From: an uncultured Alistipes sp.
GTDB lineage: Bacteria > Bacteroidota > Bacteroidia > Bacteroidales > Rikenellaceae
Direction: 5' to 3'
Assembly (NCBI GenBank): GCA_949840605.1
Contig: CATKXN010000025.1
Coordinates: 1 to 25,795, forward strand
DNA length: 25,795 nucleotides
Every line of letters begins with the position of its first letter. Position 1 is the first letter of the stretch. Under the pieces are notes generated by a model. It did no database searches and was not told the DNA's origin. It was given only the letters and a program-made list of their open reading frames with translations. Position numbers and translations under genes: made by a program. Positions 15,259 to 23,215 of the stretch are shown in pieces.

Positions 15259-15636
15259 TTGTTCTACATTTGTAAATCGGTGGGTACATACCAATGTTAC
15301 AACGTACCGACCAATCTGCGGATACATATTTCAATCGGCATGGCAATGCCAATTGGTCGATGATCGTATAATCATCAAACGTTTTTTGTCTGGATCGGCT
15401 GACGGCAAGGTGTGTATCGAGTTGCTCGATACCTTTTGAGTAACTCGAAATCCTTGGCTCCAACGAGAAAATCGCACCTCCGAAGTCGGCGCCTTTAATC
15501 GGCGTCGCACTGCGAACGAATCGAAATCGTATAACTCCGGCGTGAGCACTGCCATTCATGCGAATTCCGATTATAAGAGAAACAGAGTGGCCGTAAAGGT
15601 CGAAAAGGGCATCCCGCAGAAACGAATACCGTGTCG
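15259..15636. other. Gap with no recognisable gene
   Basis: About 380 nt of lower GC than the flanking genes. A 151-codon minus-strand frame starts with an ATGA overlap at the xusC stop (15640) and runs through the hairpin at 15228-15256. Its product resembles nothing I know and its codon use is unlike its neighbours, so I do not call it a gene. Confidence 0.4.
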
Positions 15637-16809
15637 TCATTTACGTTTGTTCATGCACCGCCTCCACCACAACCAATAGCCGGTCAGGGGGAGCGAAGCA
15701 CCGGTAAGCGCGGCAAGGAAATAGAGGATTTTCGTCCAGATGCCGCCCCACGTACCCGTGTGGAACGCATAGAACCAGCCGCGGAGGCGCTGCTGGCGGG
15801 GCGTCTCTTCATAACGGGTGATTTCGGCGAGACGGCCGCTGCGGGGGTCGAACGTCACGCGGTCGATGCGTCGCATCGTCGATTGCCGCGCGACCTGCGC
15901 TTCGGTTTGTGTCAGCACGATGGTTTTGTAGGCGGTGCAATGCGCCGTGAGCTTCCCCAGCACTTCGTCCCATACGGAATAATCGAACGGGCGCGCTTCG
16001 GTTTCGGCCTGCGGTCCGCCATGCTCCCGACCTGCGGTCCGTTCGCCGCTTCTTTCGCGGCTCTGACGGCTGCCCGAATCGGTCTTTCGTGCAGGGGACT
16101 CCTGTGCCACGGCGGTTTGCGGGGTTCCGCCGAAAAGCGCATAGGCCGCCGTGCGGTACCAGCCGAACGACCACGTGAGCCCCGTCAGCGCCATGACCAG
16201 CAACAGCAAGGTCGCATAGAATCCCAGCGACACATGACAGTCGTGCCAGAAACGGCGGCGGCCGTCGGAGTACGACACTTTCAGCCGGTTGCGCAGCGCC
16301 TTGCGGCTGCGGGGAATCCAAAGGATCAAGCCGCTGACAAGAATCAGCACCAGTCCCAGCGTCGATACCCCGACGATGGCTTTTCCGACCGACTTTTCGC
16401 CTTTCGACGGCGGCGGGTCGAGCAGCCAGCGATGAAGTTTCCGCACCGTGCCGAAGAATGCCGGGCTTTCGGCCCAGCCGTTCACACGTCCCGTGTAGGG
16501 GTCTACGCTCAATTGTTTGCGTCCCGTCTCGCGGAAAGCGGCCATGCAGGGTTCGTCGCTGCGGGCGGAGAGTTGCAGCGAAACCAGGTGCAGCGAATCG
16601 GGCACCTGCCCGCCGATGCGGTCGGCGAGCTGCGACGGCCGAAGCGGACGTGCGTCGGCGGGTGCTGCAACCCGATAAAGCTCCGGATGCAGCGCCCGGG
16701 TAATCTCGCCCTCGAAGACGAGCACGGCGCCCGACAGACAGACGACGGTCAGGACGATACCGAGCGGCAGCGAGAGCCACAGGTGTATTTTTGAGAATAT
16801 CTTTTTCAT
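15637..16809 (-). CDS. xusC: XusC-like PepSY-domain inner-membrane protein
   Basis: 390 residues from the ATG at 16809 (MKKIFSKIHLWLSLPLGI). It has the four-helix PepSY-associated membrane layout: TM1 at about 10-32, a periplasmic PepSY part (LSVDPYTGRVNGWAE), TM2 after LHRWLL (VGVSTLGLVLILVSGLILWI), TM3 in FWHDCHVSLGFYATLLLLVM, and TM4 at ILYFLAALTGASLPLTGYWLWW. Conserved His residues (HRWL, WHDCH, FHTG) suit a haem-binding or ferric-reductase role. A hydrophilic, Arg/Glu-rich insert lies between TM3 and TM4. In Bacteroides thetaiotaomicron XusC is the third component of the xenosiderophore system and probably releases iron by reduction. It follows xusB by 71 nt; that gap has a 7-bp GC hairpin at 16839-16860. 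An ATG eight codons upstream is less likely. Confidence 0.83.
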   Translation of the reverse strand: MKKIFSKIHLWLSLPLGIVLTVVCLSGAVLVFEGEITRALHPELYRVAAPADARPLRPSQLADRIGGQVPDSLHLVSLQLSARSDEPCMAAFRETGRKQLSVDPYTGRVNGWAESPAFFGTVRKLHRWLLDPPPSKGEKSVGKAIVGVSTLGLVLILVSGLILWIPRSRKALRNRLKVSYSDGRRRFWHDCHVSLGFYATLLLLVMALTGLTWSFGWYRTAAYALFGGTPQTAVAQESPARKTDSGSRQSRERSGERTAGREHGGPQAETEARPFDYSVWDEVLGKLTAHCTAYKTIVLTQTEAQVARQSTMRRIDRVTFDPRSGRLAEITRYEETPRQQRLRGWFYAFHTGTWGGIWTKILYFLAALTGASLPLTGYWLWWRRCMNKRK

Positions 16810-16880
16810 GATTCGGGTGTTTTGTCCGGACAAGGGAACGGCCCGCGCAATGACGGGCCGCTCTCCTGCCGGGGTGGTTC

Positions 16881-18323
16881 CTATTTCCGGACGGTCAGCT
16901 TGCCCGCCGTGGCGACGGATTCCGCGTCGATGACGAGCCCTTTGGTCGCACGTCCCGTGGCGGCGTCGATCTTATAGAATGCCGGTTTGTCGCCGCCGGT
17001 CACCGTCACGGCGATGTACATGGCACCGTTCTCGCCGTAAGGCTCGCCGCCGAAGCCCGCCAGGTCCGACGGCAGCCCGGTCACGGGTACGACGGTTTTC
17101 GCCTCGGCATCGAAGACGGCCAGTTCGTTCGTCACGGCATCCTTGCCCTGCATCATCCCCTCCACGCCGTCGGAATAGAGTTGCAGCAGAAAGTGTGCGC
17201 CCGAAATGTGCCAGCAGCGGAAGACGGGGTGCTGCGTGCCGATCTGCTCGAAATTCACGAAGTAGTCGGGGTCGAACTCCGTCGCGCCCTTGCGGATGCG
17301 CACCACGCCCGAGGGCTTGGTTCCGATCACTTTCTTCAGGTCGGCCGACGAGGTGAAGGTGCGGCCGTAGCCGGGCGAGAAGACGTAGAGGTCGCCGTTG
17401 TCGGCGGCCCAGATCGTCTGGTAGTATTGCGAACGGTGACGGCCGCAGGCGAAGCCGATTTTGTCGGTCGAGGCGATTACGGGTTTCTCGGCGAACGACG
17501 AACCGCTGTAAATGGCGACCCACGCCCGGTCGGGATACTGCGTAGAGGGAATCGTACCGGCGGTGTAGGAGCTGCTGGCCGAGCCGCCGTCGGCTTTGGC
17601 CACCAACTCCTGATCGGTCACCATGTCCGGCCACTTTGCTATACCGTAGCGGCTCATGCCCATCGGCACGACCGAGGTGTAGAGCTTGCCGTTCGCCTCC
17701 TCCAGTCCGGCAAAGGTCACCTTCTCGCCGTTGCCGAGGAAGTTTTCCGCGTCGATAGCCCCTTCGGTCTGCCCGCCGGTGTTCTCGTCGAGGTAGTTGA
17801 ACAGCAGCGCCTGTGCGATGTTGCCCTCGGCGTCCGTAGTCTTCGAGTCGCCGGTCGAGACGGTCACCACCTTGTCGCCCCACGTGCCGTAGGAGGTGAT
17901 GCGGTTGAATTCGTAGAGGTAGCGTTCGGTGGGTTTGCCCGCAGCATTCAGGTAGTAGGATGCGCCCGTGCCCGCGCCGCCCTTGTTATAGACCAGCGAG
18001 AAGACGTAGTTCTGGTTTTTGAATACCCAGTAGGAGCCGCCGAGCACCTCCGTACCCGTGCCGCGCACGGTGGCCGTGCCCTCGTCGAGCGACGGGGCGG
18101 TGATCAGGTAGCTCGTGCCGTCGTCCTGCGCCGCGATGACGTAGGAGGTTGTTTCCGCATCCGGGCCCGGCGTCGGTTCGGGCGTGTCGTCATCGTCGCT
18201 GCACGAGGGCAGCAGGCCGGCGGTGCCGGCGCACAGCAGGGCGAGGAAAGCCCGGGTGCAACGATTGAATTTCGTCCGAGCATGCTCGATTGCGCTCGGC
18301 TTAATAAAATGGTTCTTTTTCAT
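16881..18323 (-). CDS. xusB: XusB-like surface siderophore-binding lipoprotein (DUF4374)
   Basis: 480 residues. A long N-terminus with a hydrophobic core ([16 protein letters not shown]) gives a lipobox with the lipidated Cys at C41. It is followed by SDDDD, the acidic export signal that sends Bacteroidetes lipoproteins to the cell surface. The rest reads as a beta-propeller-like DUF4374 protein with repeated segments such as [30 protein letters not shown] and [12 protein letters not shown], and a final [19 protein letters not shown]. In B. thetaiotaomicron XusB binds ferric enterobactin-type siderophores and cooperates with XusA. It lies 30 nt after xusA and before xusC, the known order. Confidence 0.87.
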   Translation of the reverse strand: MKKNHFIKPSAIEHARTKFNRCTRAFLALLCAGTAGLLPSCSDDDDTPEPTPGPDAETTSYVIAAQDDGTSYLITAPSLDEGTATVRGTGTEVLGGSYWVFKNQNYVFSLVYNKGGAGTGASYYLNAAGKPTERYLYEFNRITSYGTWGDKVVTVSTGDSKTTDAEGNIAQALLFNYLDENTGGQTEGAIDAENFLGNGEKVTFAGLEEANGKLYTSVVPMGMSRYGIAKWPDMVTDQELVAKADGGSASSSYTAGTIPSTQYPDRAWVAIYSGSSFAEKPVIASTDKIGFACGRHRSQYYQTIWAADNGDLYVFSPGYGRTFTSSADLKKVIGTKPSGVVRIRKGATEFDPDYFVNFEQIGTQHPVFRCWHISGAHFLLQLYSDGVEGMMQGKDAVTNELAVFDAEAKTVVPVTGLPSDLAGFGGEPYGENGAMYIAVTVTGGDKPAFYKIDAATGRATKGLVIDAESVATAGKLTVRK

Positions 18324-18353
18324 GATTCGATTTTTTATTTTAGTGTTTATAAA

Positions 18354-20810
18354 TCAGTTGCCGAAATGAACGCGCAGCTTGACATAGAACGCGCGGCCCG
18401 CTTTCTGGAGGCTGAAATTGTCGTAAAGCCGTGCGTCGGTCAGGTTGCGGCACTCCAAAGCGAGGTTGTAGCGTCCGTTCTTGATGCTGTAGGCCAGCGA
18501 GAGGTTGTGCGACAGCTGGCCGGGGACGTAGGCTTTCGAATCCTTGTCGCCGATGTTCTCCCAGTTGAGCGGAAAGGCGTGCTGCCAGAATCCGTCGTAA
18601 CCGACCGAGAGCGTATTCCCTCGGGCGAAAAGGTCGTGCCAGTGGAACGAAGCGTCGAAATTGGCGAAGCGGTAGGGAATGTTCGGCAGACGCACCTTGT
18701 AGTGCATGTTCTCCTGCTGCGACGACCCCGTCCAGCGCCGTTCGCAGTCGCGGGTGTCGATGCTGTTCCACGTGCCGCCGAGGTCGAACCAGCGGGCGAA
18801 CGAGTAGCGCAATGAGACGTTGTACCCTTTGGTGCGCACGTGGCCGTGGTTTTCGTAGATGCCGTACTGCGTCGAGCCGTGCTTGCCCAGTCCGCGCTTG
18901 ATATAGTCTTTCGTGTTGCGGCAGATCAGGCTGACGTCCGCATAGAGGCCGTGCTTGCCGAAGCGGCCGTCGTAGCTGAGATTGAGATTGAAGTTGTCGC
19001 TTCGTTCGGGCCGCAGGTCGGCGCGCCCCGCTTCGAGATCCTCGTCGCCGAACAGCTCGTCGGTGGTCGGCAGCCGGAACGCCCGTTCGTAGGAGAATTT
19101 GGCCTGCAACGCTTTCAGGATGTAATACGTTCCGGCCGCACCGCAGCCCCATGCCGAGACGCTTTTGCCCAGCTCCACGTAGTCGCCCACGCCGTCGGCG
19201 CTGCGCGAAACGGGGCCCCGGTTGTATTGCAGGTAATATTTGACGAATGCCGAGGCGTTCCACCGCTCCGACGGAATCACCCGGTAGGAGAGCCCGCCGA
19301 TGTTCTTGCGCGTGAGTTTGGGAATCGAGAAATCCGTGAGCACCGACGAGGTGCCGACGTGCGAACGGCTCGTGCGGCGGAAATCGCTGAAGACATGGTT
19401 GAATGTCAGCGTGTGAATTTCGCCGATGCGGTAGTTGAGCGTCAGCGTGGCGTTCCAGTTCGTGTTGCGCGATTCGCTGTTCTGATAGGATTGTTCGCCG
19501 CGGCTCTCCTTTTCGTAGTAATGGCCGTACCAGTTGTAGTAGCGCGCTGCGGTGTCGATGTTGTGCGTGACGTTGCGGTTGTAATTGCCCGTCACGAGCA
19601 GGTCGAGTCCCTCGGTGAAAAGGTTGCGCTTGGCATACTCCAGCGACGGGGAGAGCGAATGGCCCTTGCGGTGCTTCCGACCGAAGACGATATCCTGGTA
19701 GACGCCGGTCTGGATCTCCTTGTAGAAATTGGAATAGGAGAAGCCCAGCACGAAGCGGTCCGCCCATTTTTTGCCGACCAGACCGAGTTTGCCGAGCACG
19801 ACCTCGTTGTGGAAGGCGTCGTTGAAGCGCCGGACGTGCTTCACGTCGCTCTTGTCCACGGGAAACTTGTGAACCGTACCGTCGGGCAGCACCTCGAATT
19901 CGCGCACCCAGTTGTCGATATAGTAGTCGTTGTCGGAGTAGTTCTGGAAAGCGTCGATTTCATACAGGAAGCCGCCCCGGGTCGTCTGCCCGAAACGGAG
20001 GTTCGAGCGGTGGGTGTTGAACGAACCGTAGGAGTAGGAGGCGTCGGCGAACCAGTTGCGCCGCCGTTTGTTCGTGACGATGTTGATGACGCCGCCGATG
20101 GCGTCGGTGCCGAAACCGACGGGCACCACCCCCTTGTAGACCTCGATGCGCTCGGCGAAGCCCGCCGGGATGTTGTTCAGGTCGAACGCCTGCCCGGCCC
20201 CCTCCTGCGGCACGCCGTCGATGAAGACCTTGACGTGCTTGCCGCTGAACCCGTCGAGCATCAGCTGCATGTCGGAGCCTACGCCGCCCGATTCGCGGAG
20301 CTTCATGCCGGGCAGTTTCGAGAGGGCTTCGCTCAGGCTCTTGGTCGTGTTCTGCAAGGCTTTCGTATCCACTGCCACCGCGTTGAACGGCGACCGGCGC
20401 ACGCGGCCCACGCCACCGCCCGTGACGACGACCTCTTCAAGTTCGGTCGCTGCCGGTTGCAGGACGACCGTAAGGTTTTTCATGTTCCGGCCGGTCTCTA
20501 TGTTTCTCTCTACGGGTTCATAGCCGATAAGCGATACGGACAGCGTATGCTTTCCGGCCGGCACCTTGAAACGGAACCGCCCCCTGTCGTCCGTGGAGCA
20601 GCCGTAGTTCGTGCCTTTCAGACAGACGGTGGCGAAAGCGACGGCCGTGCTGTCTTTCTCCATTACCTTTCCCGAGAGCCATGCGGAGGCGTGCGGGCCG
20701 TGCTGTCCGGCATGCGGACGATGGGGCTGGGCGGCGGCCGACTGAAAGCAGAGGGCCAGCATGACCGTCAGAAGTCCCCATATTTCGATTCTTCTGTTTA
20801 TATGTCTCAT
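18354..20810 (-). CDS. xusA: XusA-like TonB-dependent siderophore receptor
   Basis: 818 residues from the ATG at 20810 (MRHINRRIEIWGLL). The signal peptide ends near QSAAAQ and is followed by a His-rich stretch (HRPHAGQHGPHA). Next are a carboxypeptidase-regulatory-like domain (LSGKVMEKDSTAVAFATV to VSLIGYEP), the plug (SEALSKLPGMKLRESGG, VKVFIDGVPQEGAG, IERIEVYKG-type segment, DAIGGVINIVTNK), and the 22-strand barrel ending in Phe-Gly-Asn. It imports ferric siderophores across the outer membrane using TonB energy. An ATG nine codons upstream (20837) would overlap the TAATTTTG promoter box, so 20810 is the better start. It is first in the xusA-xusB-xusC operon. Ligand specificity (catecholate) is inferred from the locus type. 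Confidence 0.87.
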   Translation of the reverse strand: MRHINRRIEIWGLLTVMLALCFQSAAAQPHRPHAGQHGPHASAWLSGKVMEKDSTAVAFATVCLKGTNYGCSTDDRGRFRFKVPAGKHTLSVSLIGYEPVERNIETGRNMKNLTVVLQPAATELEEVVVTGGGVGRVRRSPFNAVAVDTKALQNTTKSLSEALSKLPGMKLRESGGVGSDMQLMLDGFSGKHVKVFIDGVPQEGAGQAFDLNNIPAGFAERIEVYKGVVPVGFGTDAIGGVINIVTNKRRRNWFADASYSYGSFNTHRSNLRFGQTTRGGFLYEIDAFQNYSDNDYYIDNWVREFEVLPDGTVHKFPVDKSDVKHVRRFNDAFHNEVVLGKLGLVGKKWADRFVLGFSYSNFYKEIQTGVYQDIVFGRKHRKGHSLSPSLEYAKRNLFTEGLDLLVTGNYNRNVTHNIDTAARYYNWYGHYYEKESRGEQSYQNSESRNTNWNATLTLNYRIGEIHTLTFNHVFSDFRRTSRSHVGTSSVLTDFSIPKLTRKNIGGLSYRVIPSERWNASAFVKYYLQYNRGPVSRSADGVGDYVELGKSVSAWGCGAAGTYYILKALQAKFSYERAFRLPTTDELFGDEDLEAGRADLRPERSDNFNLNLSYDGRFGKHGLYADVSLICRNTKDYIKRGLGKHGSTQYGIYENHGHVRTKGYNVSLRYSFARWFDLGGTWNSIDTRDCERRWTGSSQQENMHYKVRLPNIPYRFANFDASFHWHDLFARGNTLSVGYDGFWQHAFPLNWENIGDKDSKAYVPGQLSHNLSLAYSIKNGRYNLALECRNLTDARLYDNFSLQKAGRAFYVKLRVHFGN

Positions 20811-20834
20811 TTGCGAGCGGGTTAATTTCGAGTG

Positions 20835-20842
20835 CAAAATTA
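20835..20842 (-). promoter_or_regulatory. -7 box of the xusABC promoter
   Basis: TAATTTTG on the minus strand matches TAnnTTTG, 24 nt upstream of the chosen xusA ATG; an ATTG lies 20 nt further up (20863-20866) as a weak -33 box. Iron control is likely from the locus but no operator can be assigned with confidence. Confidence 0.6.
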
Positions 20843-21211
20843 CCCGTCCCGCGAATTTCAGTCAATCGCCTTTTTTTGGGAATTTCAAACGACGGAAATA
20901 CCTAATTTCGATTAGCGAACTATGCGCGACGAAAAGGAACGGGCACGCCGCCGATAACCCTTATTCCCAACCGCGCGGGACAATAATGTGTCCCACGTTT
21001 TTCATGCAGCTCAACGCCAAACGGTGCCATCCCGACGCCACAAGCTGCCAGCTCGGGTCGTGGAGGAAGAATCGTACTGAATCCGACCTATCTTGCACCC
21101 GAAACCTCAAGTCAATAATGAGTGTGAAACGAGAAGCGAATCGGATTCGGGATACGTGAAAGCAGCCGCAAACTGCTGAAAATCGAATTTATTAACTGAA
21201 AACCTACGACG
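20843..21211. other. Intergenic region between xusA and the helix-turn-helix genes
   Basis: No gene seen on either strand. It contains three copies of AATTTC (20854, 20881, 20904; a fourth at 20824) at 23-30 nt spacing next to the xusA promoter, and a small inverted repeat GGGACA...TGTCCC near 20978-20996. The last 50 nt are the leader of the pseudogene at 21212. Confidence 0.5.
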
Positions 21212-21424
21212 ATGAATTCCCTTTTAATCGAAGAGCGCGCATGGACGAATCTGCAATCCCACGCCCGACGCCTGACCGACACGATGCGACGGCTCGACCG
21301 TCATTTCAACCCTGCGGCCGAGAGCGGCTGAACAGACAATGCCGAAGTATGCCGCCGGCTCCATATCTCGAAACGGACGCTGCAATACCTCCGAAACAAC
21401 GGGAAACTATGGACGAGAACATAA
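21212..21424 (+). pseudogene. Interrupted small helix-turn-helix (excisionase-like) gene
   Basis: Begins MNSLLIEERAWTNLQSHARR and reaches NPAAESG (39 residues), then a TGA at 21329-21331. The same frame continues after it with TDNAEVCRRLHISKRTLQYL, a clear winged-helix/HTH_17 core, and ends NNGKLWTRT at a TAA (21422). In relatives a Trp is usual at the stop position, so a TGG to TGA change is likely. The C-terminal strand after 'NNGKL' (normally PYT...KIYY) is missing, where the next gene begins. Both defects mark it as broken. Such small proteins are found in pairs on Bacteroides integrative elements, where some act as excision factors. Confidence 0.65.
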
Positions 21425-21735
21425 TGATCGATAACCGCAGCGTCCTCACGCGTGATACGGCCGAATACGAGGTGCAGCTCGAAGCCATGCGCCTCGCCGC
21501 GGAGACTGCGGACAAACCGATTGCAGAGGTCACACCGCCCCTGTCGGGCGAACGCTATCTGCCCACCGAGCAGGTAATGACCCGTTTCCACATCTCCCGC
21601 CGCGCTTTGCAGAACTATCGGGACAAAGGGACTATCCCCTATACCTCCGTCGGCGGAACGCTCCTTTACCCCGAATCCAAGATCAACGAGGTGCTGGAGA
21701 GGAATTATTACAAGCCGAGAGTATTCGGCAGATAA
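21409..21735 (+). CDS. Small helix-turn-helix DNA-binding protein
   Basis: 108 residues from ATG 21409 (103 from ATG 21424). The C-terminal half has the HTH_17/MerR-like core: YLPTEQVMTRFHISRRALQN, then YRDKGTIPYTSVGGTLLYPE, then KINEVLERNYYKPRVFGR. The N-terminal half is a probable helix rich in Glu and Ala (AEYEVQLEAMRLAAETA). It closely parallels the interrupted gene just before it and forms with it the tandem pair typical of Bacteroidetes conjugative elements, where they act as excision or transfer regulators. Here no conjugation genes follow, so it may be an orphan. The stop codon lies inside the following hairpin. The start at 21409 overlaps the tail of the pseudogene. Confidence 0.75.
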   Translation: MDENIMIDNRSVLTRDTAEYEVQLEAMRLAAETADKPIAEVTPPLSGERYLPTEQVMTRFHISRRALQNYRDKGTIPYTSVGGTLLYPESKINEVLERNYYKPRVFGR

Positions 21736-21773
21736 TGCAAAGAGCGACCATAGCAGGTCGCTCTTTGCATTAT
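21732..21773 (+). terminator. 18-bp perfect hairpin after the helix-turn-helix gene
   Basis: 21732-21749 pairs perfectly with 21756-21773 around a 6-nt loop. The stop codon of the preceding gene (21733-21735) is part of the stem. A weak T-rich stretch follows. Its symmetry allows action in both directions. Confidence 0.75.
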
Positions 21774-21909
21774 TTCTGCTTGTCATCTTTTAGCAGCAAA
21801 ACCGATTATCATTAAGGAACAACAAAATGTCCTCCTCAAATAGTTCGATGATACATTATTTTTCGCTCTTTACCTCACTTTTGAATATATAAACCTATTC
21901 ATTTGAATT

Positions 21910-22278
21910 TTGACCCCTGTTATATTGATTCTATATTTGGCCATTTCAGTACTACAATTATATTGTTTTGCAATATCATCAATATTCATAAATAATACAA
22001 TAGATGATGCAAAAGCAATAAAAATATTAAAGTCTCCAGATCGCTTCCGAGAATATATCTTATGGAAAGTACAAAATAGCAAGAACCTTGAGTTTAACAA
22101 AAATTATAGAGAGCAAGCAAAACAAATTCTTTCGGATAGAGTTAATACGATTTTTGAGTTAGCAATAATTTTTGAAAAAGTAGAGTCTTTGATTCGCGAT
22201 GAACATATCTCTTCATTGGAGTTTTGGCGATTTAAGCTTTATCAAGCACTCATGGATGGAGTAAAAAGTCAAGATTGA
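21910..22278 (+). CDS. Hypothetical AT-rich membrane-anchored protein, possibly 5'-truncated
   Basis: 122 codons from a TTG; an in-frame stop lies two codons upstream and the first ATG is only at codon 115, so the true 5' end is probably lost or unusual. The N-terminal 25-30 residues are one hydrophobic helix (VILILYLAISVLQLYCFAIS), followed by a charged helical region (SPDRFREYILWKVQNSKNLE, then IFEKVESLIRDEHISSLEFW). It is about one third GC, far below its surroundings, pointing to recent foreign origin. An open frame of this length in such AT-rich DNA is unlikely by chance. I do not recognise the family. A shorter minus-strand frame (21870-22100) overlaps it and is discussed among the findings. 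Confidence 0.45.
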   Translation: MTPVILILYLAISVLQLYCFAISSIFINNTIDDAKAIKILKSPDRFREYILWKVQNSKNLEFNKNYREQAKQILSDRVNTIFELAIIFEKVESLIRDEHISSLEFWRFKLYQALMDGVKSQD

Positions 22279-22335
22279 AAATGAAGCCCGAATAAAAGAT
22301 TTTACTTTATAAATTGAAAATAAGGGGAAATTATA

Positions 22336-22343
22336 TATTTTTG
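22336..22343 (+). promoter_or_regulatory. Candidate promoter near the right end of the element
   Basis: TATTTTTG with ATTG (22313-22316) 19 nt upstream. The only downstream feature before the terminator at 22494 is about 150 nt without a clear gene, so any transcript would be a short RNA. Confidence 0.3.
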
Positions 22344-22473
22344 TCTTGTATTGAAAAGCCGAGACATTGGCAAGCAATCCGACGTTCTTCACGCATAGCC
22401 AAAGTGTGGTACAACGGAAGCGTTCTTTTATAATACGATTGACATACAGCGACTTCAAAATGCGGATGCGGCA

Positions 22474-22486
22474 TCGTTTTCCGCTC
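22474..22486 (+). repeat. Right attachment site (attR)
   Basis: TCGTTTTCCGCTC, identical to the tRNA-Gly end at 14705-14717, followed within 8 nt by an intrinsic terminator. Confidence 0.65.
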
Positions 22487-22493
22487 AGAGATC

Positions 22494-22523
22494 AAAAGGA
22501 CAGTCCGAAAGGCTGTCCTTTTT
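22494..22523 (+). terminator. Intrinsic terminator, probably the displaced tRNA-Gly terminator
   Basis: AAAAGGACAG pairs with CTGTCCTTTT around a 9-nt loop, with a five-T run. Its place right after the attR copy of the tRNA end is what an uninterrupted tRNA-Gly gene would show. Confidence 0.75.
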
Positions 22524-22583
22524 GGTTTTCAGGAAAACGAGACTCGCACGAGCGGCCCCGAGGCTTCCTTTTCCGGGATATGT

Positions 22584-22719
22584 GCGGTTCGTCGCCGGCG
22601 GCAGGAGGGCGCGAGCCTCGGCGAGTGCAGTCCGCCGCGTGGGGCGGCGGCGAACCGCCGACGTCGTGAAACGACGTCGATGCCTTGCGCAAGAGATAGT
22701 CCGTGTGCAATCCGCAAGG
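22584..22719 (+). other. Highly structured leader or small RNA
   Basis: Three successive inverted repeats: 22584-22596 with 22646-22658 (13 bp, one G-U, enclosing smaller stems), 22659-22667 with 22671-22679 (perfect 9 bp, GAA loop), and 22683-22689 with 22713-22719 (7 bp). They end 9 nt before the ATG of the next gene and start after a terminator. No known riboswitch signature was recognised. Confidence 0.4.
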
Positions 22720-22728
22720 GCGGCATAC

Positions 22729-23061
22729 ATGACGGCGAAAGCGGCGATTCTCTACTACAAGATGCTGTATTACGTCTACCACAGCGAGCCGTGCGGCTGC
22801 GACGATCCCGTCATCCTGCACGAACGCATGCGGACCTTATCGACCGAGCTGATGCTGCTCTTCGACGACACCGACACCGAGGGCAACACGACGCTGGCCT
22901 GCCTGAGAAGTTTTGCCCGCAAGGCTTTCGAGGAGCGGAAATTCATGCTGCATCCGTGCGAACTCAGGGAGCATATGGCGCGGGGCGTCCGCATGGGCGG
23001 GATCGTCACGAGGTATTGTGAGAAGCGCCTGGAGCTCTACAAGTCGATGAGCCGCACGTGA
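22729..23061 (+). CDS. Hypothetical protein, 110 residues
   Basis: Starts MTAKAAILYYKMLYYVYHSE at the ATG preceded by AAGGG 9 nt upstream. Codon use is GC-rich and like the host chromosome. It reads as a mainly helical soluble protein with many aromatic and Cys residues (CGCDD, C at the HPCELREHMARG segment, RYCEKRLELY). No domain recognised, no signal peptide or membrane helix. The frame is open further upstream (to 22522), but that part is Arg-rich and overlaps the structured leader and is not likely to be translated. A strong terminator follows 80 nt after the stop, so it is a single-gene unit. Confidence 0.55.
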   Translation: MTAKAAILYYKMLYYVYHSEPCGCDDPVILHERMRTLSTELMLLFDDTDTEGNTTLACLRSFARKAFEERKFMLHPCELREHMARGVRMGGIVTRYCEKRLELYKSMSRT

Positions 23062-23141
23062 CGCCTGCGGCCGCTGCGAGGGGTGGAAGACCGCCTGCGG
23101 GCGCAGGGCCGGGCCGGCGTCCCTGCCCCTCCGGAACGTTT

Positions 23142-23179
23142 CGCCCCCGGAGACCCGTGCGGTCTCCGGGGGCGGTTTT
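23142..23179 (+). terminator. Strong intrinsic terminator
   Basis: Perfect 14-bp GC-rich stem (23142-23155 with 23161-23174, 5-nt loop) followed by GTTTT. It closes the transcript of the 110-residue gene; its lower-strand side also lies just past the end of the small minus-strand gene at 23216. Confidence 0.85.
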
Positions 23180-23215
23180 CGGTGTGCCGTCCGGCAGGGC
23201 GGGGGAGCGGCGGCG

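Larger units (their letters stand above)
14705..22486. mobile_element. Degraded integrative element at tRNA-Gly carrying xusABC
   Basis: The 13-bp sequence TCGTTTTCCGCTC at the tRNA-Gly 3' end (14705-14717) is repeated at 22474-22486. A broken tyrosine recombinase gene lies 165 nt inside the left copy, and small helix-turn-helix genes of the kind found beside Bacteroides integrative elements lie towards the right end. No conjugation or replication genes are present, so it is a remnant. The enclosed cargo is the xus locus. Confidence 0.7.

Noticed and set aside
15185..15640. 151-codon minus-strand frame overlapping the xusC stop by ATGA
   Set aside because: The overlap is tempting, but the product is unrecognisable, GC and codon use do not fit, and the frame runs through a likely terminator hairpin.
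18840..20825. A 661-codon plus-strand frame opposite xusA
   Set aside because: The minus-strand reading has all TonB-receptor features; the plus-strand frame is a codon-bias shadow.
20761..21159. Plus-strand frame across the xusA upstream region
   Set aside because: It overlaps the xusA start and promoter and has no recognisable domain or plausible start.
22682..22720. Sequence GATAGTCCG resembling the P7 strand of group I introns
   Set aside because: No matching 5' partner strand was found upstream and no intron-like exon junction is visible.
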